Shown here one piece after another: positions 58,523 through 64,000 of a stretch of 64,000 nucleotides of DNA. Origin of the DNA: Limnohabitans sp. 63ED37-2 (GTDB lineage Bacteria; Pseudomonadota; Gammaproteobacteria; Burkholderiales; Burkholderiaceae_C); the NCBI RefSeq assembly GCF_001412535.1, contig NZ_CP011774.1, positions 1,483,501 to 1,547,500 on the forward strand. Direction: 5' to 3'. The first letter of the stretch is position 1; each line of letters begins with the position of its first letter. A model generated the notes under the pieces. It saw only the letters and a list, made by a program, of their open reading frames with translations. It was not told where the DNA came from and ran no database searches. A program made the position numbers and the translations under genes.

Positions 58523-60661
58523 CTAGGGTCTTTGGCCTGCCAGCAGCAGCGCCAATCCCGCGTCGTCCAGCACGGGCACACCCAAGGCCTGCGCCTTGTC
58601 GAGTTTGCTGCCTGCATCGGCACCCGCCACCACATAGTGGGTTTTCTTGCTCACAGAACCGGCCACCTTGGCCCCCAAGGCTTCAAGTTTTTCTTTGGCC
58701 TCATCGCGCCCCATGCTTGGCAGCGAACCGGTCAACACCACCGTGGTGCCCGCCAGTGGCATTTCGGTGGGCGCCAGCGCCTCGCCCTCTGGCCAAGTGA
58801 CACCCGCGTCGCGCAAGGCTTGGACCACCTCGCGGTTGTGGGGCTGGGCGAAAAAAGTGTGGATGCTGTGCGCCACCACAGGCCCCACATCGGCCACTTG
58901 CAACAGCGCGTCTTCGCTGGCAACCATGATCGCGTCAAGCTGACCGAAATGCCTGGCCAGTTCTTTGGCGGTGGCTTCGCCCACATGCCGGATGCCCAAG
59001 CTGAAGATGAAACGGCCCAGCGTGGTGGTTTTGGATTTCTCCAACGCTGCAAGCAGGTTCACCGCCGATTTCTCGGCCATGCGGTCCATGTTCGAGAGCG
59101 TGTCCAGTTTCAAGTGATAGAGGTCAGCCAGGGTGTTGACATGTCCGGCGTCGACCAGTTGGTCGACCAGTTTGTCGCCCAGACCGTCCACATCCATGGC
59201 GCGGCGGTGTGCAAAGTGCCAGACCGCCTGCTTGCGCTGGGCGCTGCAATACAGGCCCCCCGTGCAACGGTGATCGGCCTCACCCTCTTCGCGCTCGGCC
59301 AAACTGCCGCACACGGGGCAGTGGGTCATCATGGTGAACTGCGCCGCATCCGGCGGTCTGCGGTCCAGCACCACCGAAACCACTTCAGGAATCACATCGC
59401 CCGCACGGCGCACGATGACCGTGTCGCCCACCCGCACATCCTTGCGGCGGGCTTCGAGTTCGTTGTGCAGCGTGGCATTGGTCACTGTGACACCGCCGAC
59501 AAACACAGGCGCCAGTTTGGCCACGGGCGTGAGTTTGCCCGTGCGCCCCACCTGCACATCGATCGCCTGCACTGTGGTCATTTCCTCTTGCGCGGGGTAT
59601 TTGTGCGCCACGGCCCAGCGCGGCTCGCGGGTCACAAAGCCCAGGCGGGTCTGAAGCGCCAAATCATTGACTTTGTAGACCACGCCATCGATGTCGTAAG
59701 GCAAAGCATCGCGTTCGGCCGCAATGCGCTGGTGAAAGGCAACAAGGCCTGATGCACCCTGAACACAGGCGGTTTGATCAGCGACTGGAAAGCCCCATGC
59801 CTTGAGCTGCATGAGCATGTCATGGTGAGTTGTCCATTGCGGGCCGCCAATACTTGCGGGGGTGATGTCGCCCAAGCCATACGCAAAAAAGCTCAAGGGC
59901 CGCTCGGCAGCAATGCCCGAATCGAGTTGGCGCACCGCACCTGCGGCAGCGTTGCGTGGATTGACAAAGGTTTTTTCGCCCTTGGTGCCTGCAGCAATGC
60001 GTTGGCGTTGTCGCTCGTTCAGCGCTTCGAAGTCGTCGCGGCGCATATAAACCTCGCCCCGAACTTCGAGGACAGCAGGCGCATCGCTGGGCAAGCGCAG
60101 TGGAATCTGTCCGATGGTTCGGATGTTGGCCGTGACCTCTTCGCCCGTTTCACCATCTCCCCGGGTGGCCGCCTGAACCAAAACGCCGTTTTCATACCTC
60201 AGGCTCATGGCCAAGCCATCAAACTTGAGCTCGCCCACATAGATGACTGCTGGATCGGTCTCCGTCAAGCCCAATTCTTTGCGAATTCGGGTGTCAAAAG
60301 CCTTGGCTCCGCTGGCTTCGGTGTCGGTTTCGGTTCGGATGCTGAGCATGGGCACCCGGTGGGTGACCTGGGCGAAAGCATCGAGCACAGCCCCGCCCAC
60401 CCGCTGAGTGGGGGAATCGGCTGTCAACAGCTCCGGGTGATTGGCCTCCAGCGTCTGGAGTTCGCGAAACAGACGGTCGTATTCGGCATCGGGGATTTCA
60501 GGTGCATCGAGCGTGTAGTACGCGTGTGCATGGTGGTGCAGCTGGCGTCGCAGGGCCTGCGCCCGACTCGCAGGGGTCTCGGCCGATGGCGAATCTGACG
60601 GTGAATCGGCAAACAAGTCGCCAAAGAGATCTGGCGTGGTGGGACTCACGGATGGCCCCAT
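58523..60661 (-). CDS. ligA: NAD-dependent DNA ligase
   Basis: LigA seals nicks in replication and repair using NAD. The 712-residue protein shows the Ia domain YYTLDAPEIPDAEYDRLFRE, the adenylated lysine in YVGELKFDGLAMSLRYENGV, the zinc finger CPVCGSLAEREEGEADHRCT followed by LYCSAQRK, the HhH region and a C-terminal BRCT domain (LAGTTVVLTGSLPSMGRDEA). An N-terminal extension of about 40 residues (DLFGDLFADSPSDSPSAETP) precedes the catalytic part. The ATG follows directly after the zipA-like stop. Confidence 0.96.
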   Translation of the reverse strand: MGPSVSPTTPDLFGDLFADSPSDSPSAETPASRAQALRRQLHHHAHAYYTLDAPEIPDAEYDRLFRELQTLEANHPELLTADSPTQRVGGAVLDAFAQVTHRVPMLSIRTETDTEASGAKAFDTRIRKELGLTETDPAVIYVGELKFDGLAMSLRYENGVLVQAATRGDGETGEEVTANIRTIGQIPLRLPSDAPAVLEVRGEVYMRRDDFEALNERQRQRIAAGTKGEKTFVNPRNAAAGAVRQLDSGIAAERPLSFFAYGLGDITPASIGGPQWTTHHDMLMQLKAWGFPVADQTACVQGASGLVAFHQRIAAERDALPYDIDGVVYKVNDLALQTRLGFVTREPRWAVAHKYPAQEEMTTVQAIDVQVGRTGKLTPVAKLAPVFVGGVTVTNATLHNELEARRKDVRVGDTVIVRRAGDVIPEVVSVVLDRRPPDAAQFTMMTHCPVCGSLAEREEGEADHRCTGGLYCSAQRKQAVWHFAHRRAMDVDGLGDKLVDQLVDAGHVNTLADLYHLKLDTLSNMDRMAEKSAVNLLAALEKSKTTTLGRFIFSLGIRHVGEATAKELARHFGQLDAIMVASEDALLQVADVGPVVAHSIHTFFAQPHNREVVQALRDAGVTWPEGEALAPTEMPLAGTTVVLTGSLPSMGRDEAKEKLEALGAKVAGSVSKKTHYVVAGADAGSKLDKAQALGVPVLDDAGLALLLAGQRP

Positions 60662-61744
60662 TCAAGAAAAGAGGCGACGCGCTTGGGGTGATCCCGCCGA
60701 GAGCTCGCGGGCATCCAACGCGTCGTAGAGCTGCTGCAAGTCCACACCAATCTGGTCGAGTGTGGCTTCGCTGAGCACTTGACCTTCACCATCGGTCACC
60801 ACACCATCCATTTGAGAAGCCAGCGCGACTGAAGCTTCACGCAGGCGCTCATAAGGCTTTTCTTCTCGGGCTGTCTGGGGCACATCAAGGCTCAGCACAA
60901 AAGAACGAATGGCCGACAAGTCCGGGTCTTCGGCCATTGCGGCATGGGTGTCAAAAGTCAGTGAAAGCACAGGGGGCAGGCCTTGAACAGCAGCGGGCAT
61001 GACCATCCGCCCCGGGATGACACCGGGCACAAAACCCAGCCGGGCCGCGTGTTGATGGATGTAACCCGGGCTCCAAGCAGCCGATCGGGCGCAGAGTGTG
61101 AAACTCAGCTGAGCATCGTGCACACTCGCAAACTGGTCCAGTTCGCGGGCACGCGCCACCTCTTCGAGCATGTCACTGAAGCTGGCGCTGCCGCCCAGCG
61201 CATCGGCAAAGGCCTGCGTTTTGACCACAAATTCAGAAAATTCGATGTTGTTGAGGGCGCCCACCCGGTTGGCCAACTGCACGCCCGCCTGGAATGCGGT
61301 GTAACGCCGGCCCGCGACCAAAGACTCCCAATGGCCCGTATCTTGGACACAGCCTTCCACAGAGAACAATTTGGTGCCCACACGGCGCGTGGTGGGCAAA
61401 GCGGCCAAAGCCGCATCACCCGATATCGGCTGGTCCACCTCGATCGGAGCCAACACATCGATCAGGGCATCGAGCTGAGTTTTGCGATCGGGCTGGCTCA
61501 GGTGAGTGAACGTGTCTTTGAGCACCGGCTCGATCGGCCCGTCACCCTGGACGGGTGAAACGGGGTCGTTGTCGAGCACGGGATCGATGGCAGGCGATGA
61601 GGGCTCGTGCAAGGGCTCGCGGTGAGGGTCGGCCTGGCGCGGCGCGTTTTTGCGCGAGGTCCAATAGTTGTAGACCACCACGGCCCCCACGGTGAGCGCC
61701 CCGATGGCGGCCAAACTCAACTGCAATGAGCTCATCGATTCCAA
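60662..61744 (-). CDS. zipA: cell division protein ZipA-like
   Basis: This 360-residue protein has one N-terminal membrane helix (SSLQLSLAAIGALTVGAVVV), a Pro/Asp-rich linker (residues about 35-75) and a C-terminal ZipA FtsZ-binding domain (LGFVPGVIPGRMVMPAAVQG, LSLTFDTHAAMAEDPDLSA). ZipA links the Z ring to the membrane. I use the TTG at 61744 because GAGGAA lies 7 bases before it; the ATG at 61735 gives a form three residues shorter. It lies between smc and ligA, the standard betaproteobacterial order, which supports the call despite low sequence conservation. Confidence 0.85.
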   Translation of the reverse strand: MESMSSLQLSLAAIGALTVGAVVVYNYWTSRKNAPRQADPHREPLHEPSSPAIDPVLDNDPVSPVQGDGPIEPVLKDTFTHLSQPDRKTQLDALIDVLAPIEVDQPISGDAALAALPTTRRVGTKLFSVEGCVQDTGHWESLVAGRRYTAFQAGVQLANRVGALNNIEFSEFVVKTQAFADALGGSASFSDMLEEVARARELDQFASVHDAQLSFTLCARSAAWSPGYIHQHAARLGFVPGVIPGRMVMPAAVQGLPPVLSLTFDTHAAMAEDPDLSAIRSFVLSLDVPQTAREEKPYERLREASVALASQMDGVVTDGEGQVLSEATLDQIGVDLQQLYDALDARELSAGSPQARRLFS

Positions 61745-61754
61745 GATAAGTTCC

Positions 61755-64000
61755 TCAGGCCAGGTCGGCCATTGACACTGCGGACTCCATGTCCACAGCC
61801 ACGATGCGTGAAACGCCCTGCTCCTGCATGGTCACGCCAATCAACTGCTCGGCCATTTCCATGGCGATCTTGTTGTGGCTGATGAACAGGAACTGGGTCT
61901 CTTTGCCCATGCCCGCCACCAGCTTGGCGTAGCGCTCGGTGTTGGCGTCGTCCAGCGGCGCGTCCACCTCGTCCAGCAAGCAAAACGGGGCCGGGTTGAG
62001 CTGAAAAATCGCAAACACCAGCGCGATCGCCGTCAGGGCTTTTTCACCGCCCGAGAGCAAATGGATGGTCTGGTTCTTCTTGCCGGGCGGCTGCGCCAGC
62101 ACCTGCACACCTGCGTCCAAAATCTCGTCGCCGGTCATGACCAAGCGGGCATTGCCACCCCCAAACAGCTCGGGGAACATGCGGCTGAAGTGTTCGTTCA
62201 CGATCTTGAAGGTGCCACCCAGCAGCTCTCGGGTTTCGGCGTCGATCTTGCGGATCGCGTCTTCGAGCGTGTTCATCGCATCGGTCAAGTCGGCGCACTG
62301 CGAGTCCAAGAACACTTTGCGCTCGCGCGAGGTAGTGAGCTCTTCCAGCGCCGCAAGGTTGACCGGGCCAAGGGCCGTGATTTCGCGGTGGATGCGGTCG
62401 ATCTCGCCTTGCAGACCCGTCACACGTACCTGACCCGCCTCAATCGAAGCGGCCACGGCCTCCAGATCGGCTTGTGCATCGGCCAGCAGCTGGGTGTATT
62501 GCTCCAGGCCCAGACGGGCGGCTTGTTCCTTGAGCTGCAAATCGGTGATGCGTTGGCGCAGCGGGTCGAGTTCGCGCTCAAAACTCACACGGCGCTCGTC
62601 ACTGGCACGCAGTTTGGCGGTCAGGTCGTCGTAGGCGCTGCGGCAAGCGCCCAGCGCTTGCTCGCGCTCAAGCTTGACGGCCAGCACGTTTTGCAAACCG
62701 GCTTGGGCGGCGGCATCGGTCAAGCGGCTGAGTTCATCACGCGCACGTTGCATTTCGGCATCGATGCTGGTGACTTGCTGCTGCGCCGTCTCGATGGTGC
62801 GGTTGAGTTCGGCGCGGCGGGCGTCCAGGCTGCGCTGCGAAAACTGGGCTTCTTGCGCCCGGCGCTCCAGGCTGCGCTGCTGCTCGCGGCACTCGGCCAG
62901 CTTGCGCTCGGCCTCGATCACACGTTCGTCCAGCTGGGCGTGACGCTCTTGCGTGTCGGCCAGCTGCATGTCCAGCTCTTCAAAGCGGGCTTCGGCAGTG
63001 ACACGGCGCTCTTGCAGCTCATCGAGCAAGGCCTCGATTTCGGCCAAGTCGTTGTTGATTTGCTCGCTGCGGGCACGGGTCTGGGCCACCAGCTGCGACA
63101 GGCGCAGGGTCTCGACCTGCAGCTCGTGTGTGCGCGACTGGCTTTCGCTGGCTTCACGGCGCACGGTGATCAGGCGCTGCGAGGCGTCGGCATAGGCCGC
63201 TTCGGCCCGCACCAGAGCGCTGCGGCTTTCTTCTGAAATCAGGGTCTGGGCACGCAGCTGCTTTTCCAGGTTCTCAATCTCCTGCGCACGGGCCAAGAGA
63301 CCCGCTTGCTCGGAGTCAGGCGCATAAAACACCACGCTGTTGAGGTCGACCGCATGACCAGCCTGCACCAACAGGGTTTCACCTGCATGCAGCTGGCTGC
63401 GCCAGGCCAGCGCGTCTTCCAAATTGGGGGCGGTGTAGCAGCCTTGCAGCCAGTCGGCCAAGAGGGCCGACAAACCGGCATCGTGCACACGCAGCAACTC
63501 GGCCAGAGGCTTGCAGCCCGCGGGCAAGCCACTGCGCGGCGCGGCTTTGGCGGCCAAAGGCGGGGTGAAAAAGCTCAGTTTGGCGGGCGGCTCGTCATTG
63601 GCAAACGAACGCACCATGTCCAAGCGCGAGACTTCCAGGGCCGACAGGCGCTCACGCAGGGCGGATTCGAGGGCGTTTTCCCAGCCCGGCTCGATGTGGA
63701 TGCGGCTCCACAGACCTTCCAGACCGTCCATGCCGTGCTTGGCCAGCCAGGGTTTGAGCTTGCCGTCGGTGCGCACTTTTTCTTGCAAGGCCTTGAGCGC
63801 CTCGATGCGGGCGCTCAGCTCGGCCAGTTTGGCCGATTCTTGGTTCACAGCGCTTTGTCGCGTGCGGCGGTCTTCATCGAGTCTGGGCACCTGCTCTTGC
63901 AGGTCCAGCAGGCGGGCTTCGGCCTCGGCCGACAAGGCCTCGGCCTCGGCCAGTTGTTCTTGCAATTGGCTCAGCCGGGCCTCGTCAGGTGCTGCCAGGG
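61755..64000 (-). CDS. smc: chromosome segregation ATPase SMC (N-terminal part outside window)
   Basis: About 748 residues of the C-terminal part are present: the second half of the long coiled coil, the hinge (SRIHIEPGWENALESALRER and the FYAPDSEQAGLLARAQEIEN stretch), a second coiled coil, and the C-terminal ATPase lobe with signature LLSGGEKALTAIALVFAIFQ and Walker B FCLLDEVDAPLDDANTERYA. SMC organises and separates the chromosome. The frame is open to base 64000, so the N-terminal Walker A lobe lies to the right. zipA follows after 10 bp. Confidence 0.95.
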   Translation of the reverse strand, partial: LAAPDEARLSQLQEQLAEAEALSAEAEARLLDLQEQVPRLDEDRRTRQSAVNQESAKLAELSARIEALKALQEKVRTDGKLKPWLAKHGMDGLEGLWSRIHIEPGWENALESALRERLSALEVSRLDMVRSFANDEPPAKLSFFTPPLAAKAAPRSGLPAGCKPLAELLRVHDAGLSALLADWLQGCYTAPNLEDALAWRSQLHAGETLLVQAGHAVDLNSVVFYAPDSEQAGLLARAQEIENLEKQLRAQTLISEESRSALVRAEAAYADASQRLITVRREASESQSRTHELQVETLRLSQLVAQTRARSEQINNDLAEIEALLDELQERRVTAEARFEELDMQLADTQERHAQLDERVIEAERKLAECREQQRSLERRAQEAQFSQRSLDARRAELNRTIETAQQQVTSIDAEMQRARDELSRLTDAAAQAGLQNVLAVKLEREQALGACRSAYDDLTAKLRASDERRVSFERELDPLRQRITDLQLKEQAARLGLEQYTQLLADAQADLEAVAASIEAGQVRVTGLQGEIDRIHREITALGPVNLAALEELTTSRERKVFLDSQCADLTDAMNTLEDAIRKIDAETRELLGGTFKIVNEHFSRMFPELFGGGNARLVMTGDEILDAGVQVLAQPPGKKNQTIHLLSGGEKALTAIALVFAIFQLNPAPFCLLDEVDAPLDDANTERYAKLVAGMGKETQFLFISHNKIAMEMAEQLIGVTMQEQGVSRIVAVDMESAVSMADLA

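Noticed and set aside
61875..63236. Plus-strand frame opposite smc
   Set aside because: The coiled-coil codon pattern of smc leaves the opposite strand open; the product has no domain.

Overview
The window looks like chromosome from a betaproteobacterium of the order Burkholderiales, most likely a freshwater Comamonadaceae relative (Limnohabitans or Rhodoferax type). This rests on high GC, on dense coding with many 1-8 bp gene overlaps, and on gene orders typical of the group: pyrG-kdsA-DUF1330-eno-ftsB, dapA-bamC, parE-parC and smc-zipA-ligA. The genus is inference. I saw no rRNA, tRNA, CRISPR array, insertion sequence or prophage.

Left part (1-19.3 kb). A YihY-type membrane protein (cut by the left edge) diverges from a DUF2069 gene. 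Then come an FAD-linked 2-hydroxyacid dehydrogenase and a thyA-folA-xth nucleotide and repair block. From 5.1 to 17.6 kb lies a predicted peptide-modification system. It has a split pair (circularly permuted ATP-grasp plus alpha-E) and a second operon with a transglutaminase/DUF2126 protein, an ATP-grasp/alpha-E fusion and another transglutaminase. comEC sits between the two. Small genes follow (RidA family, DUF2164, a lipoprotein, DUF1993).

Middle part (19.3-38.8 kb). This is mostly housekeeping: topoisomerase IV (parE, parC), an MFS transporter with a tiny overlapping membrane ORF, a methyltransferase, dapA-bamC, an Ala/Pro-rich lipoprotein behind a bidirectional terminator, a RoxA-type ribosomal oxygenase, slyD, dut, coaBC, and the pyrG-to-ftsB operon ending in a NadR-like P-loop protein. 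An XRE-family regulator and a small membrane protein diverge across a clean inverted repeat.

Transport and accessory part (38.8-57.7 kb). Two minus-strand ABC systems follow each other. One is an AfuA/FbpA-type importer with a HAD phosphatase. The other is a branched-chain-amino-acid-type (Liv) importer that ends in an alpha/beta hydrolase and is preceded by a sigma-54 activator and a good -24/-12 promoter. Next is an orphan FixJ-type regulator, convergent with a compact five-gene operon. That operon encodes an OmpA protein, a BapA-like Ig-repeat surface protein, two paralogous four-cysteine exported proteins (one with HExxH) and a Tat-type solute-binding protein. It is the best candidate here for something undescribed.

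Right part (57.7-64 kb). serB is followed by the conserved ligA-zipA-smc block on the minus strand. The N-terminal part of smc runs off the right edge.
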